A DNA stretch of 64,000 nt from Asaia lannensis NBRC 102526 (lineage in GTDB: Bacteria > Pseudomonadota > Alphaproteobacteria > Acetobacterales > Acetobacteraceae): the NCBI RefSeq assembly GCF_024054035.1, contig NZ_JAMXQU010000001.1:434001-498000 (forward strand), in the 5' to 3' direction. The notes under the pieces are model-generated. The model worked only from the letters and a program-made list of their open reading frames with translations, made no database searches and was not told where the DNA came from. Shown here one piece after another: positions 10,441 to 18,388 of this stretch; position 1 is the first letter of the stretch; every line of letters begins with the position of its first letter. Position numbers and translations under genes: made by a program.

Positions 10441-11544
10441 ATGTCTGAACCGACAGGACATTCTTCGGCGCGTCGCATCATCCATATCGATATGGATGCC
10501 TTCTATGCATCGGTCGAGCAGCGCGATGCGCCCGAACTGCGTGGACGGCCTGTTGCCGTTGGGCGTGGTGAAGGGCGCGGTGTCGTTGCTGCCGCAAGTT
10601 ACGAAGCGAGGCGTTTCGGTGTGCGTTCGGCCATGCCATCGCGTACCGCCTTGCGGCAATGTCCCGATCTGATGTTCGTACCGCCGCGTTTCGATGTCTA
10701 TCGTGCCGTGTCGCGCCAGATCCATGAGATTTTTGCCCGTTATACAAGTCTGATCCAGCCTCTCTCTCTCGACGAAGCTTATCTCGACGTCACACAGAGC
10801 TACCGCACTCACGGGTCGGCCACACAGATCGCGCAGATGATCCGGGCATCGATTGCAGAAGAAACCGGACTGACGGCCTCTGCTGGCATTTCCTATAATC
10901 GCTTTCTGGCCAAACTCGCTTCCGATCATCGCAAGCCCAACGGGCAATTCGTGATCACGCCGGCCATGGGCCCTGATTTTGCGGCATCTCTGCGCGTGGA
11001 GCAGTTCCACGGGATCGGTCCGGCCACACGTGCCAGAATGAACCGGCTTGGCATATTCACGGGGGCCGATCTGCGCACGATCCCTATCGAGGTCCTGGCG
11101 CGTCATTTCGGCAAGGCCGCAGGGTTTTACGCCTCGATCGCGCGCGGAATCGACGAACGTCCCGTGGTGCCGGACCGTGTACGCAAATCGATCGGAACAG
11201 AAACCACGTTCGAGACCGATCTGACCGACCTGACAGATGCACGCGCGATTTTGCATACGCTGTGCGAAAAACTCTGGCGGCAATGTGCGGCCCAGACCCT
11301 GACGGGGCGGACCGTCGTGCTCAAGCTGAAATATGCCGATTTCCAGATCGTAACCCGTACGCGCTCCGGATCGGCCCCGTTCGCAACCATGGACGCCATG
11401 CGGTCGCAGGCAGGCAATCTGCTCGACAGCCTGTTCCCGTTCGAGCGGGCCATCCGGCTCATGGGTGTCACACTTACGGGGCTTGTGAACGATGAAGAAG
11501 AAAAAACCGCACAATTGACACTTTTTGGTGAGTCAGCCTGCTGA
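10441..11544 (+). CDS. dinB: DNA polymerase IV (Y-family translesion polymerase)
   Basis: Error-prone Y-family polymerase that extends past lesions and mispaired ends. The catalytic palm motifs are RRIIHIDMDAFYASVEQ near the start and PLSLDEAYLDVT, carrying the metal-binding Asp and Glu residues. ASYEARRFGVRSAMPS is the fingers motif, and SYNRFLAKLASDHRKPNGQFVI is typical of DinB. At 367 residues it is full length with the little-finger domain, ending in QLTLF, which resembles the beta-clamp binding peptide QLxLF near the C-terminus. No LexA box was recognised in the 90 bases upstream. Confidence 0.95.
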   Translation: MSEPTGHSSARRIIHIDMDAFYASVEQRDAPELRGRPVAVGRGEGRGVVAAASYEARRFGVRSAMPSRTALRQCPDLMFVPPRFDVYRAVSRQIHEIFARYTSLIQPLSLDEAYLDVTQSYRTHGSATQIAQMIRASIAEETGLTASAGISYNRFLAKLASDHRKPNGQFVITPAMGPDFAASLRVEQFHGIGPATRARMNRLGIFTGADLRTIPIEVLARHFGKAAGFYASIARGIDERPVVPDRVRKSIGTETTFETDLTDLTDARAILHTLCEKLWRQCAAQTLTGRTVVLKLKYADFQIVTRTRSGSAPFATMDAMRSQAGNLLDSLFPFERAIRLMGVTLTGLVNDEEEKTAQLTLFGESAC

Positions 11545-11604
11545 CTTTCCGTATGCTGCGGCGTTCAGGGAGTCCATCGCTCTCCAGTGGAAGGATCTGC
11601 CGCC

Positions 11605-11685
11605 ATGAATTCAGTTTTTTCCACCTCATCGTTATGGCTCGGTGCCGCCGTTTCCGTTCTCATCTGTGCACTTGGCGCAGCATAA
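11605..11685 (+). CDS. Putative 26-residue hydrophobic peptide
   Basis: ATG 11605 follows AAGGA (11591-11595) at nine bases and encodes MNSVFSTSSLWLGAAVSVLI plus six residues, ending with TAA at 11685. It is a single possible transmembrane segment with no charged residue. It lies 60 bases after dinB and about 100 before the MFS carrier. Small hydrophobic peptides can be real membrane proteins or toxins, but no antisense RNA or partner is evident here and the ORF could be fortuitous. Confidence 0.3.
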   Translation: MNSVFSTSSLWLGAAVSVLICALGAA

Positions 11686-11789
11686 ACGCGAAAAACAGGC
11701 CAAAAACCTGTTCTGGCGGGGTGACAGCACGGGTGCGGGCTGGCAAATCTGACCCTCTGGGTACTGCATGATAGATTGGGGATGACGTG

Positions 11790-12989
11790 ATGACTGCCGG
11801 GCAGGCGAAGGCGAAGAGATCGCCTCTTGGACTTATCCTGCCAGTCGTATCGCTCAATCTCATCATCTATATCGTCATCGGCCTGCCGATGGCGGTGATC
11901 CCGATCTTCGTGCACAAGGTCCTGCACTGCAACACGATCATCGCTGGCTTTGCGGTGTCGCTGCAGTATTTCGCGACCTTCGCCTCACGCGCCTCGGCGG
12001 GGGAACGCATCGATACACGAGGCCCGAAACCTATCGCGGTGCGTGGCCTCGCACTCGGTATTTTCTCCGGCCTGATGCTGCTGGCATCCGGTATCAGTGC
12101 CGCATTCATTCCGCTCGCGCTGGTCTGTCTTTTCGTCAGCCGCCTGGCGCTGGGCTGGGCCGAAAGCTGGACATCGACATCGGCGATCGTCTGGAACATC
12201 AGGCGCGCAGGTGCGGCCAATACGGCTCAGGTCATTTCGTGGAACGGTATCACGTCCTATGGCGGTATCGCGCTGGGAGCCACGATAGGCGAGCAGCTTT
12301 CCCATCTCGGCGGCGGGTGGGGCGGTCTCGTCACGCTCGGTATCGTCTCGACGATCCTGCCCGCCCTCGGAACGTTTCTGGCTGCGCGTTACCCTGCCGT
12401 CGAACCGGTCAAATATGACGCGCCCGCCATGCCTTTTGCCAAGGTATTCCGCCTTATCCTGCCCTATGGCTGTGCGCTCGCTGCGGGGTCGGTCGGGTTC
12501 GGCGCCATATCTTCGTGTCTCGCGCTCTATTTCGCGTCCAAGCACTGGCCGGATGCAGCGCAGGCCCTTGCCGTGTTCGGTATCGTGTTCGTTATCGTAC
12601 GTTTCGTTTTTGCGCGTCAGATCGGGCGTATCGGCGGGGTAAACGTTACCCTGATCTCTCTGGCGGTCGAAACGCTGGGTCTTCTGATTCTCGCCTTCCT
12701 GCCTTCTGCCGAAGCTGCAACGCTCGGCGCCGCCGTGACGGGGGCGGGCTTCTCGCTGGTTTTCCCGGCTCTCGGCGTGCTGGCCGTCGACAGGGCAGGG
12801 GCCGAAAACCGCGGTGCGGCACTGGGCGCCTTCTCGGTTTTTCTCGACCTTGCCATCGGTATCTCGGGCCCGCTTCTCGGTCTCGTCATTCATTCGGCAG
12901 GGTATATGGCCCTGTTCATCTTCACGGCTTGCGTTACATTCCTCGGTATTCTCCAGGTGTTCAGGTTGAAGCACGCAGCCAGAACCTGA
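11790..12989 (+). CDS. MFS transporter, YhhS-like
   Basis: A 399-residue inner-membrane carrier of the major facilitator superfamily with about 12 predicted helices. The N-terminal part (NLIIYIVIGLPMAVIPIFVH, VSLQYFATFASRASAGERID, DTRGPKPIAVRGLALG) closely resembles the YhhS group of putative efflux proteins. The substrate is unknown. GTG at 11787 and ATG at 11790 are adjacent; GGGGA at 11778-11782 is better spaced for the ATG. It is followed by the LOG-family gene 41 bases later and the two may be co-transcribed. Confidence 0.85.
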   Translation: MTAGQAKAKRSPLGLILPVVSLNLIIYIVIGLPMAVIPIFVHKVLHCNTIIAGFAVSLQYFATFASRASAGERIDTRGPKPIAVRGLALGIFSGLMLLASGISAAFIPLALVCLFVSRLALGWAESWTSTSAIVWNIRRAGAANTAQVISWNGITSYGGIALGATIGEQLSHLGGGWGGLVTLGIVSTILPALGTFLAARYPAVEPVKYDAPAMPFAKVFRLILPYGCALAAGSVGFGAISSCLALYFASKHWPDAAQALAVFGIVFVIVRFVFARQIGRIGGVNVTLISLAVETLGLLILAFLPSAEAATLGAAVTGAGFSLVFPALGVLAVDRAGAENRGAALGAFSVFLDLAIGISGPLLGLVIHSAGYMALFIFTACVTFLGILQVFRLKHAART

Positions 12990-13030
12990 ACACAGCCGAA
13001 GTCTGAAACAGATCGAAGGACAGTACTGAA

Positions 13031-13612
13031 ATGACAATCGCTGCCGCCGCGGTATTCTGCGGCTCGCGCCACGGTAACGTACACGCTTTCGGTGAGGCTG
13101 CCCGCGCCATGGGCAAAGGTCTGGCAGAGCGCGATATTCATCTCGTCTATGGCGGCGGCGCGGTAGGACTTATGGGCGTGGTCGCCTCGGCCGCGCTTGA
13201 GGCGGGGGGCAAGGTAACCGGTATCATTCCGACCTTCCTGCACGATCGCGAGGTGATGAACGAGCAGGTGACCGATCTGATCGTCACGGACTCGATGCAT
13301 GAGCGCAAGCGTCTGATGTTTGCCCAGGCCGACGCTTTTCTGGTTCTGCCGGGCGGCCTCGGGACGTTCGACGAGCTGATGGAGATCATGACATGGCGCC
13401 AGCTCTCCCTGCATGACAAACCGATCCTGATCGTCAATGTGGCCAACTGGGCCGTGCATGTCATTGCCGCCCTCGAAGCCGCTATCGAACAGGGGCTTGC
13501 CGACCCGTCGGCAAGCCGCCTTTACCAGGTGGTGCCCGATGTCGATACGGCGCTGGAAGTTCTGGGCCAGACCGCCAGAGTAGAAGAAAACGCACAAACC
13601 GACCGACTTTGA
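13031..13612 (+). CDS. LOG-family nucleoside 5'-monophosphate phosphoribohydrolase
   Basis: A 193-residue Rossmann-fold protein. The family signatures are the N-terminal VFCGSRHGN, VYGGGAVGLMGVVASAAL and the catalytic PGGLGTFDELMEIMTWRQL (PGGxGTxxE). LOG proteins cleave the N-glycosidic bond of (cytokinin) nucleoside 5'-monophosphates to free base and ribose 5-phosphate. In bacteria outside plant-associated pathogens the physiological substrate may simply be AMP-like nucleotides. ATG 13031 is preceded by AAGGA. tRNA-Pro follows 66 bases downstream. Confidence 0.9.
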   Translation: MTIAAAAVFCGSRHGNVHAFGEAARAMGKGLAERDIHLVYGGGAVGLMGVVASAALEAGGKVTGIIPTFLHDREVMNEQVTDLIVTDSMHERKRLMFAQADAFLVLPGGLGTFDELMEIMTWRQLSLHDKPILIVNVANWAVHVIAALEAAIEQGLADPSASRLYQVVPDVDTALEVLGQTARVEENAQTDRL

Positions 13613-13678
13613 CCGAGTTTGATCGTCTGCCCCCCTTGCAGAGCCGGTCAACTGGCAGTATAGCCCCATCCATCGGTT

Positions 13679-13755
13679 CGGAGTGTAGCTCAGCCTGGTA
13701 GAGCACTGTGTTCGGGACGCAGGGGCCGGAGGTTCGAATCCTCTCACTCCGACCA
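13679..13755 (+). tRNA. tRNA-Pro (anticodon CGG)
   Basis: A 77-base cloverleaf with the 3' CCA encoded. The acceptor stem CGGAGTG pairs with CACTCCG. The D-arm is GCTCAGCCTGGTAGAGC. The anticodon stem CTGTG/CGCAG encloses the loop TTCGGGA, giving anticodon CGG, and the T-arm is GGAGG-TTCGAAT-CCTCT. CGG reads the proline codon CCG, the dominant Pro codon in GC-rich genomes. No integrase gene or duplicated 3' end of the tRNA was seen nearby. Confidence 0.96.
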
Positions 13756-13761
13756 GATAAA

Positions 13762-13777
13762 GCCCCCCAAGGGGGGC
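13762..13777 (+). terminator. Terminator after tRNA-Pro
   Basis: GCCCCCC (13762-13768) pairs with GGGGGGC (13771-13777) seven bases after the tRNA, followed by AACTTTCC. The stem is very GC-rich but the T-tract is short. Confidence 0.6.
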
Positions 13778-14007
13778 AACTTTCCCGGAAAATCTATTGA
13801 GTTTTTCTCGTCCTGCGAGACCGTCGGGGTCTCGTGGCGTGGGTTTTCTGCGGCGCGATACGCTCTGCCGTTTCGCGCGATGAAGAATAGCCTGTCGGAT
13901 GAAACTGCCTTAGGATTCCCCTTCCGGGACGATCCTGTCGCCGGATTTCGACAGCTTTTTCCGGAGCGGGAGGCGATGAATCAACGATCTCCATCGGCCC
14001 CGTACCG
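13778..14007 (+). promoter_or_regulatory. 5' leader of the metal-chelate ABC operon
   Basis: About 230 bases before the permease gene. It contains a perfect 7-bp hairpin CGAGACC-GTCGG-GGTCTCG (13816-13834) and a looser GCGCGA...TCGCGC pairing at about 13853-13880. A strong Shine-Dalgarno-like GGAGCGGGAGG (13962-13972) is followed by a short ORF that ends on the permease start codon. I found none of the conserved cobalamin-riboswitch boxes and no clear Fur box. Confidence 0.4.
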
Positions 14008-14011
14008 GTGA
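13976..14011 (+). CDS. Possible 11-codon leader peptide coupled to the permease gene
   Basis: ATG 13976 is five bases after GGAGCGGGAGG, the best ribosome-binding site in this leader, and encodes MNQRSPSAPYR ending in TGA at 14009-14011. That stop overlaps the proposed GTG start of the permease (GTGA at 14008-14011), the geometry of translational coupling. It may be a regulatory uORF, or the site may mean the true permease start is elsewhere. Confidence 0.3.
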   Translation: MNQRSPSAPYR

Positions 14012-15090
14012 TCCACGATCCTGACATTCCATCGCCTTCCTGCGTGTCGCATGGGCATGACGCGGCCCAGCAGGATCAGTCGGGTTCTGATGGCTTGAAA
14101 AACAAACGTACGACGCTGTGTTTCGGCCTCGGTGCGGTATTGCTCTGTCTGGTGGTGCTCGCCAGCCTGATCTGCGGGCGCTACCCCATATCCCTGTCTC
14201 AGCTGACGCAGGCCTGTCTCGGTCAGGGACCCGATGAAATCCGCGTAGTGCTGCTTCAGGCGCGTTTGCCGCGTATTCTGGCGGCTGTGCTTGTGGGATC
14301 GGCGCTTTCCATGTCGGGCGGAGCCTTTCAGGCCGTGTTCCGCAACCCGCTCGTATCGCCCGATCTGCTTGGCGTGCTGAGCGGTGCCGCTTTCGGGGCG
14401 GCGGGGGCGCTTCTTGTCCATGCCGGTTCTTTGCTTCTCGGAATCGCCCCTGTGCTCGGTGGATGCTCTGCCGTGGCGCTGGGATTTGCGATCGCCCGTC
14501 TGGTCGGGACGCAAGGGGTTCTGCCTTTGCTTCTGGGGGGGCTGATCAGCAGTGCCCTGTTCACCGCGCTTTTGTCCCTGCTCAAATATCTGGCCGATCC
14601 GTTCGATCAGCTTCCAGCAATTATCTACTGGCTTCTTGGCAGTCTGGCCCAGACGCAATGGAGCACGCTTGCTCTGCTGTCTCCCCTGATGCTGCTCGCC
14701 ATGGCGGGATTATGGGGCAGTGGGCGCGTGCTCGATACGCTCGCCCTGAGCGATGACGAGGCGCATAGTTTGGGTCTGCCTGTCGGGATGCTGCGCGCGG
14801 CTGTCCTGGTCCTGGCTACGACATTGAGCGCCCTGACCGTCTCGCTCGCCGGCATCATAGGCTGGGTTGGGTTGATCATGCCCCATATCGCGCGCCTCCT
14901 TATCGGGCCGAATCATCGTCTGATGCTGCCTTTTGCCGGGATGCTGGGCGCCAGCTGCCTCGTTCTTGCCGATACTGCGGCGCGTAGCCTGTCCCCGTCG
15001 GAAATTCCCCTTGGCATGATGACCGAGCTTTTCGGGGCCTTGGGCTTTATTCTCGTGCTCAGGCAATTGCGTCGCGAAGGGCGGCTCTAA
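14008..15090 (+). CDS. FecCD-type iron/metal-chelate ABC transporter permease
   Basis: A 360-residue inner-membrane permease of the BtuC/FecCD family with about nine or ten transmembrane helices. Typical segments are RLPRILAAVLVGSALSMSGGAFQAVFRNPLVSPDLLGVLSGAAFG near residue 85 and the coupling region LSDDEAHSLGLPVGMLRAAVL. Later come IGWVGLIMPHIARLLIGPNHR and DTAARSLSPSEIPLGMMTELFGALGFILVL. The start is uncertain: GTG 14008 leaves a hydrophilic N-terminus of about 35 residues before the first helix and lacks its own ribosome-binding site, unless translation is coupled to the short ORF at 13976. The ATPase and binding-protein genes follow immediately. Confidence 0.9.
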   Translation: MIHDPDIPSPSCVSHGHDAAQQDQSGSDGLKNKRTTLCFGLGAVLLCLVVLASLICGRYPISLSQLTQACLGQGPDEIRVVLLQARLPRILAAVLVGSALSMSGGAFQAVFRNPLVSPDLLGVLSGAAFGAAGALLVHAGSLLLGIAPVLGGCSAVALGFAIARLVGTQGVLPLLLGGLISSALFTALLSLLKYLADPFDQLPAIIYWLLGSLAQTQWSTLALLSPLMLLAMAGLWGSGRVLDTLALSDDEAHSLGLPVGMLRAAVLVLATTLSALTVSLAGIIGWVGLIMPHIARLLIGPNHRLMLPFAGMLGASCLVLADTAARSLSPSEIPLGMMTELFGALGFILVLRQLRREGRL

Positions 15091-15093
15091 CAG

Positions 15094-15867
15094 GTGAGAC
15101 TCACAATCGAGCGGCTGACTTTTTCCCGCAGCGGCAGGGCTGTTCTGCAGGATATCGCCCTGACCGGCGAATCAGGACAGATGCTTTGCCTCATGGGGAG
15201 CAACGGCGCAGGAAAGACCACGCTGCTGCGGCTCCTTCTGGGGCTCTTACGCCCCGACAAGGGCCGTATCCTGCTCGATGGGGACGATCTGCATCGTCTC
15301 GGGCGCAGGGCGCATGCGCGCCTCATGGCTTATGTGCCGCAGCGTCACGACCTGCCTCCGCCCTATGGTGTTGCCGAGATCGTCCGGCTGGGGCGCCTGC
15401 CTCATACGGGTCTGACAGGGGGCCTGTCACCGGAGGATGAAAAAGCCGTTGCGCAGGCCATGACCCAGCTCGACCTTTCAGCCCTGCAACACAGGCCCTG
15501 CACGTCCTTGTCGGGTGGGGAATACCAGCGTGTCCTGCTGGCGCGTGCCCTGGCACAGGATACGCCTGTTCTCGTGCTGGATGAGCCGCTTGCGGGGCTC
15601 GATTACGGGCATCAGCTCAGGCTCATGCGACTTCTATCGGACCTCGTTAAAAAGGGGCGTCTGGTCGTGATGACAGCGCATCAACCCGATCTTGTTTATC
15701 GTCATGCCTCACAGGTCGTTCTGTTGCAGGCGGGGCGTATTCTCGCTCAGGGCACGCCGTCGGCGGTGCTGGACGCCTCAAGGCTCAGCGCCTTTTATGG
15801 CGTATCGCTGGATCAGTACGATCACGGACCGGCCCGTTTCTTTGCGGGGGGAGAAGACTGGACATGA
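15094..15867 (+). CDS. ABC transporter ATP-binding protein (FecE/BtuD-like)
   Basis: A 257-residue ATPase of a siderophore/cobalamin-type importer. Walker A is GSNGAGKTT (residues 35-43), the Q-loop is YVPQRHD, the signature is LSGGEYQR, Walker B is VLVLDEPLAGLD and the switch His is in MTAHQPD. It starts with GTG 15094, three bases after the permease stop, and its stop overlaps the next gene by ATGA, so the three genes form one operon. PYGVAEIVRLGRLPHTGL is typical of the iron-chelate subfamily. Confidence 0.93.
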   Translation: MRLTIERLTFSRSGRAVLQDIALTGESGQMLCLMGSNGAGKTTLLRLLLGLLRPDKGRILLDGDDLHRLGRRAHARLMAYVPQRHDLPPPYGVAEIVRLGRLPHTGLTGGLSPEDEKAVAQAMTQLDLSALQHRPCTSLSGGEYQRVLLARALAQDTPVLVLDEPLAGLDYGHQLRLMRLLSDLVKKGRLVVMTAHQPDLVYRHASQVVLLQAGRILAQGTPSAVLDASRLSAFYGVSLDQYDHGPARFFAGGEDWT

Positions 15868-16895
15868 ACAGGGCACGCTGGATGAAACGGGTTCTTCCGG
15901 GCTGTCTGGTGCTGTCCGCTCTCTGCCTCTGGGCGCCGCTGCGGGCATCTGCCGCGCCCGGGCGTATCGTGGATGGATGGTACGCGCATAACGCCACCCT
16001 CATTATGCTGGGTGCCTCGGACAGGATCGTCGGCACAGTCGTTTCGCCAGCGCGCTTTGCCTGGATGTACTGCGTTGCTCCCTCGCTCCATCATGCGAAG
16101 CTTTTCGGTAGCATGACACTCAATGCCGAGGCTGTTCTGGCCCTGCATCCCGATCTCGTCTTCGTCACGCGCGAGTCCGGTGTGGCTTCTGCGCTCGACA
16201 CCCTTGGACTGAACGCGGTCCCTGTAGGCTTTACCGATTTCGATGGCCTGCTGACGACAATCGACCGCACAGCCTTTCTTCTCGATACGCAGGAAGCGAA
16301 ACAGCAGGCGTCACGCTATCGCACGGCACTGACATCGCTGATCCGGGCGCGTCCTGCCGGGCAGGGAGCGCTGAAAAGAGTGCTGCATATTGCCACGCTC
16401 ACCCCTCTGACCGTGGATGGCGATAACAGTATCGTCGATGAGTGGATACTCGATGCGGGCGGGGTCAATGCGGCCATCGGTATTCATGGGAACAAGCGCC
16501 CTGTCGCGCTTGAACAGATCCTGAGCTGGCAGCCCGATATCATCGTTCTGGGGGCCGATGCCGGAGACCCGGATCGGATGATGGACCATGCCCTTTGGTC
16601 GCGTCTGTCCGCCGTGCAGCAGAACCATGTTTTTCGCAATCCCGCGGGCGTTTTCAACTGGGATCGCTACAGCCCCGAACTGCTGCTTCAGATCGTCTGG
16701 GCCCGCCAGCTGATCGGGACAGGAACAGTCGACCCTACGGCCATGATCGACCGGATAACGGATTTCTACCGTGTGTTCTATCGCAGCAGGATCGACAGGC
16801 GAGGGGCCGAAGCTATCCTTGATGCAGCTGCGCCACCGGCTGGATCCTGTCCGGTGGACTCTGCCTCAGGCGTGACCGATCACGTTGGACAGTGA
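15864..16895 (+). CDS. Periplasmic metal-chelate-binding protein of the ABC importer
   Basis: A 343-residue class III substrate-binding protein. A signal peptide is evident (MNRARWMKRVLPGCLVLSAL..., cleavage after RASA at about residue 31). RIVDGWYAHNATLIMLGASDRIVGTV and ARFAWMYCVAPSLHHAKLF mark the first lobe, LALHPDLVFVTRESG the hinge region, and NPAGVFNWDRYSPELLLQIVWARQL the second lobe. The xGxFxWDRY motif is common among iron- and nickel/molybdate-chelate receptors, so the ligand (ferric siderophore, haem or other metal complex) stays open. Its start overlaps the ATPase stop by four bases. Its last 30 bases overlap the 3' end of the convergent yqgE. Confidence 0.85.
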   Translation: MNRARWMKRVLPGCLVLSALCLWAPLRASAAPGRIVDGWYAHNATLIMLGASDRIVGTVVSPARFAWMYCVAPSLHHAKLFGSMTLNAEAVLALHPDLVFVTRESGVASALDTLGLNAVPVGFTDFDGLLTTIDRTAFLLDTQEAKQQASRYRTALTSLIRARPAGQGALKRVLHIATLTPLTVDGDNSIVDEWILDAGGVNAAIGIHGNKRPVALEQILSWQPDIIVLGADAGDPDRMMDHALWSRLSAVQQNHVFRNPAGVFNWDRYSPELLLQIVWARQLIGTGTVDPTAMIDRITDFYRVFYRSRIDRRGAEAILDAAAPPAGSCPVDSASGVTDHVGQ

Positions 16896-17453
16896 CAGCG
16901 GATCGATATTGATGGTGGCAAGAGCCTTGCGCCATTTGACCATCTGATCGCTGCCGAAAATCAGATCGTCCGTCGCCGGTGCGCTGAGCCAGGCATTCTG
17001 CTGGATCATTTCGTCCTCAAGCTGCCCCGGCTCCCATGAGGCATGGCCAAGAGCGAGCAGGGCATGGCGCGGGCCTTTGCCATTGGCAATCTCGTGCAGA
17101 ATGTCGAGGCTGGCCGTCAGGCAGTTCTCGTTATTGATCACGAGACTGTCCTCACGGCGCCACTCTGCCGAATGGAGGACGAAGCCGCGTGTCGGCTCAA
17201 GTGGGCCGCCCATGCACAGATTGATGCGACGGCGTGGCGGTGAGGGGGTGATGTCGAGCTGATCGAACAACGTTTCAAGCGTGGGATGAGAGGCCCGTTT
17301 GTTAACGATCAGCCCCATGGCTCCATCCTGACGCGAATGGGCACAGACATAGACGACGCTGCGTGCAAAATCCGAATCGCCAAGCATCGGGCTCGAAATG
17401 AGCAGGCGACCCGTCATCGTGTCTTCTGTGGGCGTTGTGAAATCTGAAGCCAT
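16866..17453 (-). CDS. YqgE/AlgH (UPF0301) family protein
   Basis: A 195-residue protein from ATG 17453. The frame is open further upstream, but MASDFTTPTEDTMTGRLLIS matches the usual family start. Signatures are LISSPMLGDSDFARSVVYVC, GAMGLIVNK, MGGPLEPTRGFVLHS and ALLALGHASWEPGQLEDEMIQQNAWL. The family is widespread in proteobacteria but its biochemical role is unsettled; the AlgH name comes from alginate regulation in Pseudomonas. The ribosome-binding site is weak. Its 3' end overlaps the ABC binding-protein gene by 30 bases in convergent orientation. Confidence 0.92.
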   Translation of the reverse strand: MASDFTTPTEDTMTGRLLISSPMLGDSDFARSVVYVCAHSRQDGAMGLIVNKRASHPTLETLFDQLDITPSPPRRRINLCMGGPLEPTRGFVLHSAEWRREDSLVINNENCLTASLDILHEIANGKGPRHALLALGHASWEPGQLEDEMIQQNAWLSAPATDDLIFGSDQMVKWRKALATINIDPLSLSNVIGHA

Positions 17454-17635
17454 GGCTGAAAATGTCGGCGATCGGGGGGTGTTTTGCAAGTCTGCCCCGT
17501 ATGAGCCTCTGGCATGGGCCGTCGGCAGGAAACGGAAGCGACAGGCGCAACCATGGGCATGCTGACCCGTCTGGACCATGATGGCACAGGGCCTGTCCTG
17601 TAATCCCGACTGGTCCCCCAACTGGAGAAAGAACG

Positions 17636-18388
17636 ATGGCAATTATCTTGGTGACTGGCGCGACGGCCGGATTCGGTCAGGCCATTGCGAGGCGCCTCGT
17701 CAAGGAGGGGCATCGTGTGATCGGTACAGGCCGACGGGCCGAGCGTCTTGAGGCACTCCGGCAAGAGCTTGGCGATGGCTTTCTGCCGCAGGTGCTGGAC
17801 GTGACCGATGCGCAGAAGGTGAAGGCCCTGCCCGCTGCCCTGCCTTCTGACTGGCGTCAGGTCGATGTGGTCATCAATAATGCCGGTCTGGCACTGGGTG
17901 TGGGCAAGGCACAGAATGCCGATCTCGCAGACTGGAAAACGATGATTGACACGAATGTGACCGGTGTTGTCGACGTCACACGCGCGTTCCTTCCGCAAAT
18001 GGTCGAGCGCAACCACGGATACATCATCACCCTGGGCAGTATTGCCGGAACCTATCCCTATGTCGGGGGCAATGTTTACGGAGCGACCAAGGCTTTCGTT
18101 GCCCAGTTCATGCGCAACCTGCGCACCGATCTGCTGGGGACCCGTATCCGTGCCAGCACGATCGAACCCGGACTATGCGGTGGCAGCGAGTTCAGCAATG
18201 TCCGCCTGCGCGACAACCACAAGGCTGCCGATGTCTACAAGGGCACCGATCCGCTGACGCCGGAGGATATTGCCGAGACCGTTTCATGGCTTCTGAGCCT
18301 TCCGCCCCATGTCAATGTCAATGCCATCGAGATGATGCCTGTCTGTCAGGCCGCCGGTGGGCTCGCAGTGGATAGAAAAAGTGACTGA
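17636..18388 (+). CDS. ydfG: NADP-dependent short-chain dehydrogenase, YdfG-like
   Basis: A 250-residue classical SDR. The cofactor motif is TGATAGFG at residues 7-14, GRRAERL follows as the NADP-preferring strand, NNAGLALG comes near residue 82, LGSIAGTYPY carries the catalytic Ser, and VYGATKAF gives the Tyr-x3-Lys pair. EPGLCGGSEFSNVR is diagnostic of the YdfG group, which oxidises L-serine, L-allo-threonine and 3-hydroxy acids such as 3-hydroxypropionate. ATG 17636 follows GGAGAAAG. The stop overlaps the start of ppk2, so the two are probably translationally coupled. Confidence 0.9.
   Translation: MAIILVTGATAGFGQAIARRLVKEGHRVIGTGRRAERLEALRQELGDGFLPQVLDVTDAQKVKALPAALPSDWRQVDVVINNAGLALGVGKAQNADLADWKTMIDTNVTGVVDVTRAFLPQMVERNHGYIITLGSIAGTYPYVGGNVYGATKAFVAQFMRNLRTDLLGTRIRASTIEPGLCGGSEFSNVRLRDNHKAADVYKGTDPLTPEDIAETVSWLLSLPPHVNVNAIEMMPVCQAAGGLAVDRKSD

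Noticed and set aside
13679-13777. Genomic-island insertion at tRNA-Pro
   Set aside because: No integrase, no repeated tRNA 3' end and no composition change in the following operon.
13778-14007. Cobalamin riboswitch upstream of the BtuC-like permease
   Set aside because: None of the conserved B12-box or core helices could be found; only simple hairpins are present.
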